This document shows, piece after piece, positions 1 through 8,602 of a DNA stretch of 64,000 nt. The notes under the pieces were generated by a model. The model was given only the letters and a program-made list of their open reading frames with translations. It ran no database searches and had not been told where the DNA came from. The DNA comes from Desulfoluna sp. Lineage in GTDB: Bacteria; Desulfobacterota; Desulfobacteria; Desulfobacterales; Desulfolunaceae. The position numbers were made by a program, and so were the translations under genes. Location: contig NZ_JAQYWB010000018.1 in NCBI RefSeq assembly GCF_030145185.1, positions 23,813 through 87,812 on the forward strand. Reading direction: 5' to 3'. Position 1 is the first letter of the stretch. The number at the start of each line of letters is the position of its first letter.

Positions 1-538
1 CCTTGAGCTCCTCCATGGTTTTGGCCAGGTTGGTCACCACAGCCACCGGCATATGTTCCAGAGCCCCGGCGGACGCCTTGGAGACCAGGGCCGTCAACTG
101 AGCCGATCGATCTTTGGGCACCACCACCCCATGGGCACCGGCGCAATGGGCCGAGCGCACAATGGCCCCCAGGTTCCGTGGGTCTTCAATACTGTCCAAG
201 AGCACAAGAAACGGCTCTTCGCCCCGCTTTTCGGCCAAAAGCAGAACATCTTCCGGTGCCACACCGGGAAGGGATCCAGCGTCCAGGGCCGCCCCCTGAT
301 GGTGGCTGGTACCGCAAAGTTCTTCGAGCATGTCTGCCTCTACGCGCTTCACCGGCACCTTCTTCTCCCGGGCGAGCGTCTCCAGCTCATCCACCCGACG
401 ATCCCGTCGGCCCGATGCGAGAATCAGCTCACGAATCTGGCGCCTTCCGGCCTTTAAGGCCTCCATGACCGGATTGATGCCATACAGAAGGCCTGCCGCA
501 GGTTTGGGCCGCGTGTTTTGCTTTTTATTTTTTATCAT
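1..538 (-). CDS. rlmB: 23S rRNA 2'-O-ribose methyltransferase (RlmB/TrmH family), 3' end cut by window edge
   Basis: This is the N-terminal ~179 residues of a SpoU/TrmH-type RNA ribose methyltransferase. Reading the minus strand from ATG at 538, the protein has the substrate-binding domain (LLYGINPVMEAL, then a YxxH-like loop GTSHHQGAAL) followed by the SPOUT domain start with the signature LDSIEDPRNLGAIVRSA, which in RlmB methylates G2251 of 23S rRNA with SAM. The rest of the SPOUT knot lies outside the window. The start codon overlaps the gmk stop as ATGA (535-538), implying translational coupling and one operon with gmk and the DUF370 gene. The family is clear; the exact target nucleotide is by homology only. 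Confidence 0.88.
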   Translation of the reverse strand, partial: MIKNKKQNTRPKPAAGLLYGINPVMEALKAGRRQIRELILASGRRDRRVDELETLAREKKVPVKRVEADMLEELCGTSHHQGAALDAGSLPGVAPEDVLLLAEKRGEEPFLVLLDSIEDPRNLGAIVRSAHCAGAHGVVVPKDRSAQLTALVSKASAGALEHMPVAVVTNLAKTMEELK

Positions 539-1110
539 GACGCCACCCCGTCACGACAGCCCTTCACGACCGCCACAAAAGCGGCCACCGCCTCTTCCAG
601 GCCATCATTGATGATCACATAGCGATAAAAATCGCGCTGATTCATTTCACCCACGGCATTCTTCATCCGTTTCTTGATGGTTTCAGGCGTGTCCGTCCCT
701 CTCTTCTCAAGACGAGCCAGAAGCTCCTCCTCAGAGGGGGGCATGATGAAAATGGTCACACACGAGGGGAGCGCCTCACACATCTGACGGGCACCCTGCA
801 CATCAATATCAAGAAGCACGTCGATCCCCTTGGAGACGGTCGCTTCCAGGGTTTCAAGGGAGGTGCCGTAATAGTTGCCATGCACCTCGGCCCATTCAGC
901 CATGAGCCCTTGCTCAATACGCTCTTGAAACGCTTCTTTGGCTATAAAATGGTAGTCCACCCCATCCTGTTCTACGGCCCGAGGGCGCCTGGTGGTGTGT
1001 GAAATGGAGTAAGTGATGTCGGGATAAATCTTTAAAAGCTCCCGACACAGGGTGGATTTGCCAGCACCCGACGGCGCCGACACGATATAAATATTACCTC
1101 GTCGTTTCAA
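535..1110 (-). CDS. gmk: Guanylate kinase
   Basis: The 191-residue protein has the family's usual length. The P-loop SAPSGAGKST sits at residues 11-20 and the GMP-binding segment SHTTRRPRAVEQDGVDYHF at about 38-56. It phosphorylates GMP (and dGMP) to the diphosphate using ATP in the cytoplasm. It lies 18 bp downstream of the DUF370/RemA-like gene and overlaps rlmB by 4 bp, an arrangement in which a RemA-like gene, gmk and often rpoZ follow yicC, as is common in several phyla; no rpoZ is seen here. Start ATG at 1110; the upstream GGAGAG matches a ribosome binding site. Confidence 0.96.
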   Translation of the reverse strand: MKRRGNIYIVSAPSGAGKSTLCRELLKIYPDITYSISHTTRRPRAVEQDGVDYHFIAKEAFQERIEQGLMAEWAEVHGNYYGTSLETLEATVSKGIDVLLDIDVQGARQMCEALPSCVTIFIMPPSEEELLARLEKRGTDTPETIKKRMKNAVGEMNQRDFYRYVIINDGLEEAVAAFVAVVKGCRDGVAS

Positions 1111-1128
1111 AATCTCTCCTGAAAAGGC

Positions 1129-1404
1129 CTACTCGGCCTTCTCCTCTTTCCCACCGTCCCGAAGCTGGGCATACCGCTGGGAGATAGTCTCCGCCTGAAT
1201 GGCTGAAAGAATCACATGGTTGCTGTCCATCACAATAATCGAACGGGTCCGTCTGCCATGGGTGGCGTCCACCAGCCGCTTGTCATCCTTGGCATCGTCC
1301 TTTAATCGCTTCATGGGTGCCGAGTTGGGAGAGACGATGGCGATCACATGCTCCGCCACCACGCTGCTTCCAAAGCCAATATTCAATAACGCCTGCTGTT
1401 CCAT
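1129..1404 (-). CDS. DUF370 / RemA-like regulatory protein
   Basis: A 91-residue protein beginning [16 protein letters not shown]. The blocks [39 protein letters not shown] and [11 protein letters not shown] are the hallmark of DUF370; the Bacillus member RemA is a DNA-binding activator of biofilm matrix genes that forms ring oligomers. In proteobacteria the function is not established, so a nucleic-acid-binding role is inferred. Its position directly before gmk and after yicC is the conserved gene neighbourhood. In-frame ATG codons also exist at 1410 and further upstream; 1404 is chosen because the conserved core starts a few residues later, but 1410 is equally possible. An intergenic repeat (1433-1680) sits immediately upstream. 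Confidence 0.85.
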   Translation of the reverse strand: MEQQALLNIGFGSSVVAEHVIAIVSPNSAPMKRLKDDAKDDKRLVDATHGRRTRSIIVMDSNHVILSAIQAETISQRYAQLRDGGKEEKAE

Positions 1405-1432
1405 AATCATGTCCAAAAAATAAAAAAATGAT

Positions 1433-1680
1433 GCCTCCGGCGGCAAGGTGTGCCACCTTGAAAGCGGGTTTGCGAATGCGCATCGGGAGGTGCCTCTTGA
1501 GACTGTAATGCCTCCGCATTCGCCCGAAGTATGCCGGTCAGCAACCTGCTTTTCACTTGCGACTCATGGGCTGACATGAACCGGAATCACTCCGGCGGCA
1601 AAATCTACCACCTTAAAAGCTGAATCACGAATGCGAAGCGGGGATCATTCTCAGGTTCCCGAAGATTTGCATTCGCGCAC
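1433..1680 (+). repeat. Composite intergenic hairpin repeat (copies A and B)
   Basis: Copy A (1433-1530) starts GCCTCCGGCGGC, has an inner stem CAAGGTG/CACCTTG (1444-1460), then GCGGGTTTGCGAATGCG and, after a variable stretch, CCGCATTCGC, which pairs with GCGAATGCG to give an outer hairpin. A second module (about 1560-1680, copy B) follows with GACTCA...ACCGGAATCACTCCGGCGGC and a decayed inner stem. The same two-module order recurs at 5082-5310. The whole fills the 380-bp gap between yicC and the RemA-like gene. No coding potential is evident. Confidence 0.8.
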
Positions 1681-1786
1681 TGAGAGGCGGGATGCGTTTG
1701 CGTCACGAGCACATCCCGCTCAGCGCTTCCGGCAGGATCGCCGGAGGCGCTTTTTCTTAAACCTCTATGACAGGGCTTCTGACGCC

Positions 1787-2668
1787 TTACTCAATATTCT
1801 GGACCTGCTCGCGCATCTTTTCGAGTTCAGACTTCACGGAGACAATGGTATGAGCGATCTCGGCCTTCCCGATTTTGGAGCCCATCGTGTTGAACTCCCG
1901 GTTGAACTCCTGGAGCAGGAAGTTGAGCTTTCTGCCCGCCTCTTCGTCTCCGGCCATGATGGCGCGAAACTGAAGGATGTGGCTTCGAACCCGGGTAATC
2001 TCCTCGGAGATATCGCTTCGATCGGCCAGAAGAGCTGCCTCCTGAGCGATCCGCGACTCATCCACTTCCACGGTGCTGCCACAAAGGGTAGCGATGCGGT
2101 CCAACAGGCGTTCCCGATAAATAGCAGGGAGCGCCCCGGCCCCCTCCTCAATAAGATCCAGGGCAGCTTCCACGTTGTCCAGCCGCTCCCTCAAGTCATT
2201 GGCCAGAAACTCACCCTCTTTGGCCCGCATGGCATCAAGCCCTGCAAGGGCTTCCACCAGGCATGATTCCGCCACGCTCCAGTGGTGATCGAAATCCGTT
2301 TCAATCTCTTTGGGAACCACCAGGCCATTGATGTGCAGCAGCTGGTCCAGTGTCACCTCGGCGTCGATACCAGCCGCCTTGGCCGCCTCTTTCAAGGCCA
2401 CGCCATAGGCTCTGGCCTTGGCTGTATCTGCTTTAAAAGCGATGGCTTCGTCAGCTTCATTTCGAATCACCACACGGGCTTCCACCCGGCCTCGTTCCAG
2501 CCGTGCGGCGATCACGCCGCGGACCTTCTCTTCAAACCGGCTGTACCCGTGAGGGACCTTAATGTTGGCGTCAAGAAATCGGCTGTTATAACTGCGGAGC
2601 TCCACTTCGGCCGTCACGCTGCCGTCCATTTTATCCGCCCGGGCATAGGCAGTCATGCTTTTTACCAT
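1787..2668 (-). CDS. yicC: YicC family endoribonuclease-like protein
   Basis: The 293-residue protein starts MVKSMTAYAR, matching the family's MIxSMTAFGR N-terminus, and ends with the DUF1732 C-terminal block (KLNFLLQEFNREFNTMGSK at about 249-267, then ARIAHTIVSVKSELEKMREQVQNIE-like end). YicC in E. coli is reported to be an endoribonuclease acting on small RNA RyhB; the family is widespread and usually neighbours gmk. The start overlaps the stop of the DUF4416 gene by 7 bp, so both are one transcription unit with Trm112 upstream. Length is as usual. Confidence 0.93.
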   Translation of the reverse strand: MVKSMTAYARADKMDGSVTAEVELRSYNSRFLDANIKVPHGYSRFEEKVRGVIAARLERGRVEARVVIRNEADEAIAFKADTAKARAYGVALKEAAKAAGIDAEVTLDQLLHINGLVVPKEIETDFDHHWSVAESCLVEALAGLDAMRAKEGEFLANDLRERLDNVEAALDLIEEGAGALPAIYRERLLDRIATLCGSTVEVDESRIAQEAALLADRSDISEEITRVRSHILQFRAIMAGDEEAGRKLNFLLQEFNREFNTMGSKIGKAEIAHTIVSVKSELEKMREQVQNIE

Positions 2669-3207
2669 TGGGGTATCTGTTCCTTTTTTTGATGAAGTAA
2701 CACATCATATCGCCTGCGGACGTCGGTCAGAAAACCGATCATCGACGGCTCGGTGTAATCGGGAAAAGTCCAGGGCAAAGGGCGAAACGCCCCCGCTCTG
2801 TAAGTCAGGGTAAGGTCTGCGAAGATCCCCTTACCGATATAGATTTTGTGCGTGTAATCCTTGGCTGAGGCCAGCACAAACCGGGAGTGAAGAAGAATTC
2901 CGGGGTCCAAGTTCACCCGCCGGTTTCCTTCTGTTGAAAAATCATCCTCTATAGTATTGGTGCACCGCTTGATATCAGCCAGTGTCTCCTGACCCACCAG
3001 GCGAGAAAAAGAGAAGACCCTTCGGAAAAGAGGCCCTCCCATCTCCTTTTTATAATAGGAGGTATCGCTGAAAGGCATCCAGCGGCTCACCATGTCCACG
3101 GGGCCGAACCGACCCACCAGGGCGGCGGCAACGCCTGAAAGCAAGCGCCTCTCTTCGGTCAGCACGCCGATAACCAGCTTTGCTGGTAACGTCTTTCCCG
3201 GTTTCAT
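2662..3207 (-). CDS. DUF4416 family protein
   Basis: A 181-residue protein with the DUF4416 pattern: a KLVIGVLT beginning, FGPVDMVSRWMPFSDTSYY near residues 34-52, a KEMGGPLFRRVFSF segment, and near the end FPDYTEPSMIGFLTDVRRRY. The family is restricted mostly to Desulfobacterota, Nitrospirae and relatives and has no demonstrated function. It is sandwiched between a Trm112 gene (3 bp away) and yicC (7 bp overlap), which suggests co-translation but does not reveal the role. No signal peptide, membrane segment or cysteine cluster is visible, so a cytoplasmic soluble protein is likely. Confidence 0.85.
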   Translation of the reverse strand: MKPGKTLPAKLVIGVLTEERRLLSGVAAALVGRFGPVDMVSRWMPFSDTSYYKKEMGGPLFRRVFSFSRLVGQETLADIKRCTNTIEDDFSTEGNRRVNLDPGILLHSRFVLASAKDYTHKIYIGKGIFADLTLTYRAGAFRPLPWTFPDYTEPSMIGFLTDVRRRYDVLLHQKKEQIPQW

Positions 3208-3210
3208 GAT

Positions 3211-3381
3211 CTATGCCAGGGGCTTGGCCTCTTCGGCCAGCATCACCGGGATACCCTCTCTGATTTCATAGACGACCTTGCAGGCAGCACACACCAGGCC
3301 ATCGCCGGATTCATTAAGTTCCACTTTTTCTTTGCATTTCGGGCACGCCAGAATTTCGATCAGTTCCTGAGAAATCGTCAT
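3211..3381 (-). CDS. Trm112 family zinc-ribbon-like protein
   Basis: A 56-residue protein with the Trm112/YcaR fold signature: IEILACPKCK at residues 8-17, a second CxxC (CAACK), and the REGIPVML end. In eukaryotes and archaea Trm112 activates methyltransferases; bacterial members are often encoded beside lpxK or kdsB, and their partner is unknown. Four cysteines are present, suggesting metal binding. ATG at 3381 follows GGATAG at a workable distance; an in-frame TTG at 3393 would add four residues. It opens the minus-strand run Trm112-DUF4416-yicC. Confidence 0.88.
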   Translation of the reverse strand: MTISQELIEILACPKCKEKVELNESGDGLVCAACKVVYEIREGIPVMLAEEAKPLA

Positions 3382-3787
3382 GAGACTATCCAATTCAATG
3401 TATTATAATAAGGCCAACAACCCCGACAGAGACACAACCTGCGGTTTAAGCTCTTCACAGATCATGTCCCCGCAGATTCGGCTGGATTACACGTTGCTTT
3501 TTCTGCAAATAGTTATCTATATCAGATGGGCTTGCCCCACGCAATGCCGGGCTTACCCACCCAATACCCATTTAAATTGACACACCCCGACGCTTCTCCT
3601 ATCATTATGAGTTTGTTGTTCCCATATTTTTTGATGATCCCATCAAAATTTCAGGGAGCCAGGCCTGCACCGCCCGAGGCGTAAGCTAAAACGCCGTTAC
3701 GTCGCCAGCCTTACGGCGCCATCAACCCACAATTCCCAACGGGTGACCGCACGCTCTATTCAGGCGCCACCCCGGAGCCCGGAAACC
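3382..3787. other. Gene-free gap between divergent Trm112 and waaA genes
   Basis: About 400 bp without a credible gene. A 66-codon frame from 3380 on the plus strand has no ribosome binding site and no family resemblance. A GC-rich patch at about 3675-3725 contains short complementary segments (CGCCGT and ACGGCG). Promoters for both divergent units probably lie here, but no convincing -10/-35 pair was found. Confidence 0.4.
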
Positions 3788-5080
3788 ATGACCCTTTCAC
3801 TCTTCTCCGGCACTGGCCTTGCCCTTTCGGCCTACAACCTTCTCTGGAAGGCCGCTGTGCCCCTGACCCGAAACCACAAGCGCCTCAAAGAAGGGCATGG
3901 ACAGCGGACCCTCCGAGAAAACAAGCTCACCCCGTCAGATATCTGGATCCACGCCGCATCGGCCGGAGAAGCCTATATCGCGGCCGAACTGGTGGCAATG
4001 CTGACAGGCCCTGACGCCCCATCCATTCTCATCTCCACCCACACCCGGCAAGGCATGGAGGTTCTTGAGCAACGCCTTGCGGCCATGGGCTCCACGCAGG
4101 TAACGACCTGCTACGCCCCCTTTGACGCCCCCAGCCTGATGAACCAGGCGTTTCACCAGGTAAACCCCAGCCTTCTTGTCCTCGTAGAGCTCGAGCTCTG
4201 GCCAGGCATGCTGGCCGCAGCCAAAAAAAACGGGACCCCCATTGCCGTCATCAACGGTCGTCTGACCCCGTCAAGCTTCAAAGGCTATGCCAGAGCCAGA
4301 AAACTACTGGCTCCCCTGGCCCCAGAGTTCATTTCGGCCATCTCGACGGCGGACGCCCATCGTCTGGCCTGCCTGTTTCCTGAGACCCCGATTGAGGTGA
4401 TCCCCAACATCAAATTTGACAGGATTCCTCCCCCTGACACCCCCCTCGACACCCCAAGAGCCCTCTTCCCCGGTGCCGAAACACGCACTATCTATCTCCT
4501 GGCGTCCGTTCGGGAAGAAGAAGAAAACACCGTGATGGCCATGTGCCATGCCCTTCTCAAAAAAGACGAAAAGGCCCTCATCGCCTGGTTTCCACGCCAC
4601 ATGGAGCGGGTGGAGCCCCTGTGCCAAAACCTGGTGCAAGACGGCCTTCCCCCGATCAAACGTTCTCAGTGCAAGAGCATTAACGCCAACCAGTCCCTCC
4701 TTGTCTGGGATCGTTTCGGAGAGTTGGGAAGCGCCTTTTCCCAGGTCGATGCTGCCTTTGTGGGCGGCAGCTTCGCCCCCCTGGGCGGTCAGAACATGCT
4801 GGAACCCCTGGCCTCAGGGCTCATTCCCGTGATGGGGCCATCCTACAGCAACTTCGCCTGGGTGGGAGACGACCTGAAGGACGCCGGGCTGCTGAGGATC
4901 TGCGCCACCCCTGACGAAGCAGCGAACCAGCTGGTCCGCATTGCCCATGAACCCGCCACCCGAAACGACCGACGCCTCCAGTTCCAAAAGCTCATCGAAA
5001 CCCGTCGAGGCGGAACAAAAGCCACCTGCCGTCATCTCACCCGACTGCTGGGCACCCAAGACAGGCCAGCGCAAAAATAA
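3788..5080 (+). CDS. waaA: 3-deoxy-D-manno-octulosonic acid (Kdo) transferase
   Basis: A 430-residue GT30 enzyme that adds Kdo from CMP-Kdo to lipid IVA at the cytoplasmic face of the inner membrane. Visible family blocks are IWIHAASAGEAYIAAELV near residue 50, ILISTHTRQGMEV, the acceptor-side VLVELELWPGML, AVINGRLTPSSFKGYAR, and the donor-binding AFVGGSFAPLGGQNMLEPLA near 320. An N-terminal hydrophobic stretch (about residues 5-25) fits membrane anchoring. ATG at 3788 is preceded by GGAG at ~10 nt; the longer frame from 3743 lacks this. Because a Kdo kinase gene is present nearby, a monofunctional enzyme adding one Kdo is plausible, but this is inference. Confidence 0.94.
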   Translation: MTLSLFSGTGLALSAYNLLWKAAVPLTRNHKRLKEGHGQRTLRENKLTPSDIWIHAASAGEAYIAAELVAMLTGPDAPSILISTHTRQGMEVLEQRLAAMGSTQVTTCYAPFDAPSLMNQAFHQVNPSLLVLVELELWPGMLAAAKKNGTPIAVINGRLTPSSFKGYARARKLLAPLAPEFISAISTADAHRLACLFPETPIEVIPNIKFDRIPPPDTPLDTPRALFPGAETRTIYLLASVREEEENTVMAMCHALLKKDEKALIAWFPRHMERVEPLCQNLVQDGLPPIKRSQCKSINANQSLLVWDRFGELGSAFSQVDAAFVGGSFAPLGGQNMLEPLASGLIPVMGPSYSNFAWVGDDLKDAGLLRICATPDEAANQLVRIAHEPATRNDRRLQFQKLIETRRGGTKATCRHLTRLLGTQDRPAQK

Positions 5081-5081
5081 C

Positions 5082-5310
5082 GCCACCGGCGGCGAGGTGT
5101 GCCACCTCGAAAGCGGGTTTGCGAATGCGCATCGGGAGTCGGAACTCGGAACTGAAAAGCGTCCGCATTCGCGTGAAGGGCAAGAGAACGCACAGTGCGT
5201 CGCAACACCATGAGCTATAGGTTGGCAAAATCCGACTCAGCCGTAGACTGTAACCGAAATAACTCGGGCGGCAAGGTGAGTCACCTTGAAAGCGGAATTA
5301 CGAGTGGTCA
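5082..5310 (+). repeat. Composite intergenic hairpin repeat (copies C and D)
   Basis: Copy C starts 2 bp after the waaA stop: GCCACCGGCGGCGAGGTG, inner stem CGAGGTG/CACCTCG (5093-5109), GCGAATGCG, then CCGCATTCGCGTGAAGGG (5163-5180). Copy D (5231-5310) repeats CGACTCAG...AACTCGGGCGGCAAGGTGAGTCACCTTGAAAGCGG. Compared with copy A, both sides of the inner stem changed (CAAGG/CCTTG to CGAGG/CCTCG), which keeps pairing. Same module order as 1433-1680. Confidence 0.85.
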
Positions 5311-5494
5311 CAGATCGCCTCATTCAACACTTCACGCACTCTTTCAGGAGTGGTATAGAAAAGAGCAGAGTCACGCAGAAAAGTTAACTGCATACCCGCA
5401 TCGCCTGTTCGGCGTGACTTAGAGCCATCCACCGATCATGACTGAGGTTGGTTGAAATAAATAATCAGACAGTCATTCGCCAGAATATCACTGG

Positions 5495-5569
5495 GATTTG
5501 ACCCGAGGAACGAGGGGCAAATCCAAAGGGTAATCCGCTTTCAAGGTGGCACACCTTGCCGCCGGAGGC
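5495..5569 (-). repeat. Intergenic hairpin repeat (copy E, inverted)
   Basis: On the minus strand: GCCTCCGGCGGCAAGGTG TG CCACCTTGAAAGCGG (5569-5535), followed by CCTCGTTCCTCGGGTCAAATC (5515-5495). The 21-bp flank is identical to 19640-19660 beside copy I, so these two copies share a longer unit than the core. It lies 60 bp before kdsB. The remainder of the 5081-5631 gap has no gene. Confidence 0.8.
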
Positions 5570-5631
5570 ATTGCTTTTTGTGCTTTTATTTTTTGCCTGC
5601 CACCTAAACTAATAAACTGAGATTATTCCCC

Positions 5632-6378
5632 ATGCCCACAGTCACCCCCTGCATTGGTATCATCCCGGCGCGCTTTGCCTCCTCCCGGTTCCCTGGGAAA
5701 CCTTTGGCGCTTATCGCCGGAAAACCTATGTTCCAGCGCGTCTACGAACGGGCCTCAAGCTGCCCGGCTATCAGCCGTGTTGTCCTGGCCACGGACGATG
5801 CCCGCATTTACAAAGCCGCTGAAACCGTCGGCGTGCCCGTGGTCATGACCGCCACAGATCACCGCAGCGGCACCGACAGGGTTCTTGAAGCGGCCCGCGC
5901 CCTGAACGCCCCAGACGATGCCATCATCGTCAACATCCAAGGGGACGAGCCGGCCCTTGCACCGGAGATGCTCACCGAGCTGACCGCCCCCTTTTTCAGA
6001 GACCCGACCGTTCAGGTCACCACCCTGGCCACCCCCATCACCTCCGAAGAGGCCCAAAACCCCAATCGGGTCAAAGTGGTCATCGACAAAGCCCACCGCG
6101 CCCTCTACTTCTCCCGCGCCCCCATCCCCTACCCGAGAGATGGCCGCTTTGATGCCTACCTGGGCCACGTCGGTCTCTACGCCTTTCGCATGAAAACGCT
6201 GGAAATTTTCTCGACCCTTCCAGAGAGCACGCTGGAAACGGTGGAAAAACTTGAGCAGCTCAGACTCCTTGAGAACGGAATAGGAATCCATGTAGGCATT
6301 ACCCATCACCACAGCATCGGGGTCGATCACCCCGATGATATTTGCCGGGTTGAACGCCTGATCAAAGAGACAGAATAA
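5632..6378 (+). CDS. kdsB: CMP-Kdo synthetase (3-deoxy-manno-octulosonate cytidylyltransferase)
   Basis: A 248-residue cytoplasmic enzyme joining CTP and Kdo to CMP-Kdo, the donor for WaaA. Family blocks: [19 protein letters not shown] at residues 10-28 (nucleotide binding, R and K conserved), [27 protein letters not shown] at about 102-116, [12 protein letters not shown], and [15 protein letters not shown]. Length is standard. It starts a plus-strand series with the dehydrogenase and a WaaE-like transferase. The repeat copy E stands directly upstream. Confidence 0.97.
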   Translation: MPTVTPCIGIIPARFASSRFPGKPLALIAGKPMFQRVYERASSCPAISRVVLATDDARIYKAAETVGVPVVMTATDHRSGTDRVLEAARALNAPDDAIIVNIQGDEPALAPEMLTELTAPFFRDPTVQVTTLATPITSEEAQNPNRVKVVIDKAHRALYFSRAPIPYPRDGRFDAYLGHVGLYAFRMKTLEIFSTLPESTLETVEKLEQLRLLENGIGIHVGITHHHSIGVDHPDDICRVERLIKETE

Positions 6379-6446
6379 ATCTCTGTGTCCCGCAGGAACC
6401 TCTTGGAAAAATGCCTCTATAAAATCAAAACCCAAGGAGCTTTGAG

Positions 6447-7748
6447 ATGAGTACCCCCATCACACCCACCCCCGTCATCGCCATCATCGGCCTGGGTTAT
6501 GTCGGCCTCCCCCTGGCCCTGGAATTTGGAAAACACTGCGAGACCATCGGATTTGACGTCAAAAAAGCTCTGGTAGACCACTGCACCAAAGGTGTGGATC
6601 CAACGGGTGAAATGGATGAAGGCCACTTCACATCGGCCGTTCACTTTACCGCCACGACAGACCCTGTAAGGATCGAAAACGCCGATTACATCATCATCGC
6701 CGTCCCCACCCCCATTGATGAGGCCCAACGCCCCGACCTGACCCCACTGATCTCCTCGTCGGAGACCGTGGGGCGTCACATGAAAAAAGGGGCCATCGTC
6801 ATTTATGAGTCCACCGTGTTTCCCGGAGCCACAGAAGACATCTGTGTCCCCATTTTAGAAAAAGAGTCTGGGCTGAAATGGAAAGAGGGGTTCTTTGTGG
6901 GCTACTCTCCCGAGCGGATCAATCCGGGAGACAAAGAGCGCACCCTCACCACCATCATCAAAGTGGTGTCGGGAGACACCCCGAACACGAAGGATAAGGT
7001 CACAGCGCTTTACAGCACCATCATCACGGCCGGCGTTCATCCGACCACAACCATCAAAGAGGCAGAAGCGGCAAAAGTCATTGAAAACACCCAACGGGAT
7101 CTGAATATCGCCCTGATCAATGAGCTGGCCATTATCTTCGACACCCTGGGCATTGACACCTTAAATGTCCTGGAAGCGGCCGGTTCAAAATGGAACTTTC
7201 TGCCCTTCCGGCCCGGGCTCGTGGGAGGACACTGCATTGGCGTGGATCCTTATTACCTGACCTACAAGGCTCAAATCGAGGGATACCACCCCGAGGTGAT
7301 CCTGTCCGGCCGCAAACGCAACGACTCCATGGGCAAATACATTGCCCAGACGACGGTCAAACGCCTGATGAAAAGCGGATGTTTAAACAGCGACTCCTCC
7401 GTGGCCATCCTGGGGTTAACCTTCAAAGAGGATTGTTCAGACCTGCGCAACACACGGGTCGTCGATATCGTGGAAGAATTTCACTCTTACGGGATCAAAA
7501 CCCAAGTGCACGATCCGCTGGCAGATCCCCTTGAGGCCAAACGCTATTACGGCATAGAGCTGACTGCTCTGGACGCCATTACCCAGGTCGATGCCATCGT
7601 TATCGCCACAGCCCACAAAGAGTATAAAGCCTTGCCACTGAAACTGCTGGCAAAAAAATTAAAACCCAAAGGCATCCTGATTGATGTCAAATCAATCCTG
7701 GACCCTGAAGAGGTCAAGCAATTGGGACTCGATTTCTGGAGGCTTTAA
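6447..7748 (+). CDS. UDP-N-acetylhexosamine 6-dehydrogenase (WbpA/TviB-like)
   Basis: A 433-residue nucleotide-sugar dehydrogenase that oxidises the C6 hydroxyl of a UDP-sugar to a uronic acid with two NAD+. It has the Rossmann motif GLGYVGLPLALEFG at residues 14-27, VPTPIDEAQRPDL near 90, the YSPERINPGDKERTL block, the central EAEAAKVIENTQRDLNIALINEL region, and the catalytic cysteine in GGHCIGVDPYYLT near residue 262. The VGYSPERINPG and WNFLPFRPGLVGGHC wording resembles TviB/WbpA (UDP-GlcNAc or UDP-GalNAc) more than UDP-glucose dehydrogenase. A GGAG precedes the ATG. The product probably feeds the outer sugars made from the neighbouring island. Confidence 0.9.
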   Translation: MSTPITPTPVIAIIGLGYVGLPLALEFGKHCETIGFDVKKALVDHCTKGVDPTGEMDEGHFTSAVHFTATTDPVRIENADYIIIAVPTPIDEAQRPDLTPLISSSETVGRHMKKGAIVIYESTVFPGATEDICVPILEKESGLKWKEGFFVGYSPERINPGDKERTLTTIIKVVSGDTPNTKDKVTALYSTIITAGVHPTTTIKEAEAAKVIENTQRDLNIALINELAIIFDTLGIDTLNVLEAAGSKWNFLPFRPGLVGGHCIGVDPYYLTYKAQIEGYHPEVILSGRKRNDSMGKYIAQTTVKRLMKSGCLNSDSSVAILGLTFKEDCSDLRNTRVVDIVEEFHSYGIKTQVHDPLADPLEAKRYYGIELTALDAITQVDAIVIATAHKEYKALPLKLLAKKLKPKGILIDVKSILDPEEVKQLGLDFWRL

Positions 7749-7807
7749 TATCTCGGAAGCGCCTGTTTCAGACCCCTTGAACCGATCAAAAAAAAGTGAA
7801 ACACACC

Positions 7808-8602
7808 ATGGTTGAACCCCAGAGAGAAAAACCGACCCTCACCGTTGCGGTCATCGTCAAAAACGAAGCGGACAACCTGAAAGCCTGCCTCGAAACCGTT
7901 CATGGCTGGGTGGATGAGATTGTCATCCTCGATTCCGGCAGCACGGATGCGACAGAGCAGGTGGCAAGGCAATTTACCGACCATTTTTTTGTCAATGAGA
8001 CGTGGCCTGGATTTGGCCCGCAGCGACAGCTGGCCCAGCAGCATGTCACCTCCGATTTTGTCCTCTGGCTGGATGCCGATGAACGCGTGACACCTGAACT
8101 GCGCACCAGCATTGAGGAGGCGGTTGCCGCCGACAACCCCTTGGCCGTGTACCGCATCTCCCGCTTAAGCTGGGTATTTGGACGCTATATCCGTCACTGC
8201 GGGTGGTACCCGGATCGGGTGGTGCGTCTCTACCCGACCCGGCTGACGCACTATGACGATTCGCTGGTCCACGAAAAAGTGGAAACCACCGACACCATGA
8301 GCGTTGAGGATCTTGAGGGAGACGCCATTCACTACACCTACAACGATTTACACCACTACCTGGTCAAATCAGCAGGGTACGCAAAGGCATGGTCAGAGCA
8401 ACGTGAAAAGAAGGGTAAAAAAGGCAGTATCAGCCAGGGCATCAATCATGCCATCGGCTGTTTTCTGAAGATGTATATTCTCAAGGCAGGATTTCTGGAC
8501 GGCAAACAGGGATTTTTGCTGTCCCTGCTCTCGGCGCACTCCACCTTCGTAAAATACGCCGATTTGTGGATCACGACAGGTACTGAGACGCCCAGGGAGT
8601 GA
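7808..8602 (+). CDS. GT2 lipopolysaccharide core glycosyltransferase (WaaE/KdtX-like)
   Basis: A ~264-residue family 2 glycosyltransferase. The fold signature is [20 protein letters not shown] at the N-terminus, [16 protein letters not shown], and the DxD-type [13 protein letters not shown] near residue 90; the [16 protein letters not shown] and VHEKVE segments are typical of WaaE, which adds glucose to the first heptose of the inner core. The sugar is not inferable. The start may be ATG 7808 or GTG 7796; neither has a strong ribosome binding site. Its last 32 bp overlap, tail to tail, the convergent GT9 gene. Confidence 0.85.
   Translation: MVEPQREKPTLTVAVIVKNEADNLKACLETVHGWVDEIVILDSGSTDATEQVARQFTDHFFVNETWPGFGPQRQLAQQHVTSDFVLWLDADERVTPELRTSIEEAVAADNPLAVYRISRLSWVFGRYIRHCGWYPDRVVRLYPTRLTHYDDSLVHEKVETTDTMSVEDLEGDAIHYTYNDLHHYLVKSAGYAKAWSEQREKKGKKGSISQGINHAIGCFLKMYILKAGFLDGKQGFLLSLLSAHSTFVKYADLWITTGTETPRE

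Noticed and set aside
3380..3580. 66-codon plus-strand gene
   Set aside because: Overlaps the Trm112 start on the other strand, lacks a ribosome binding site and shows no family likeness.
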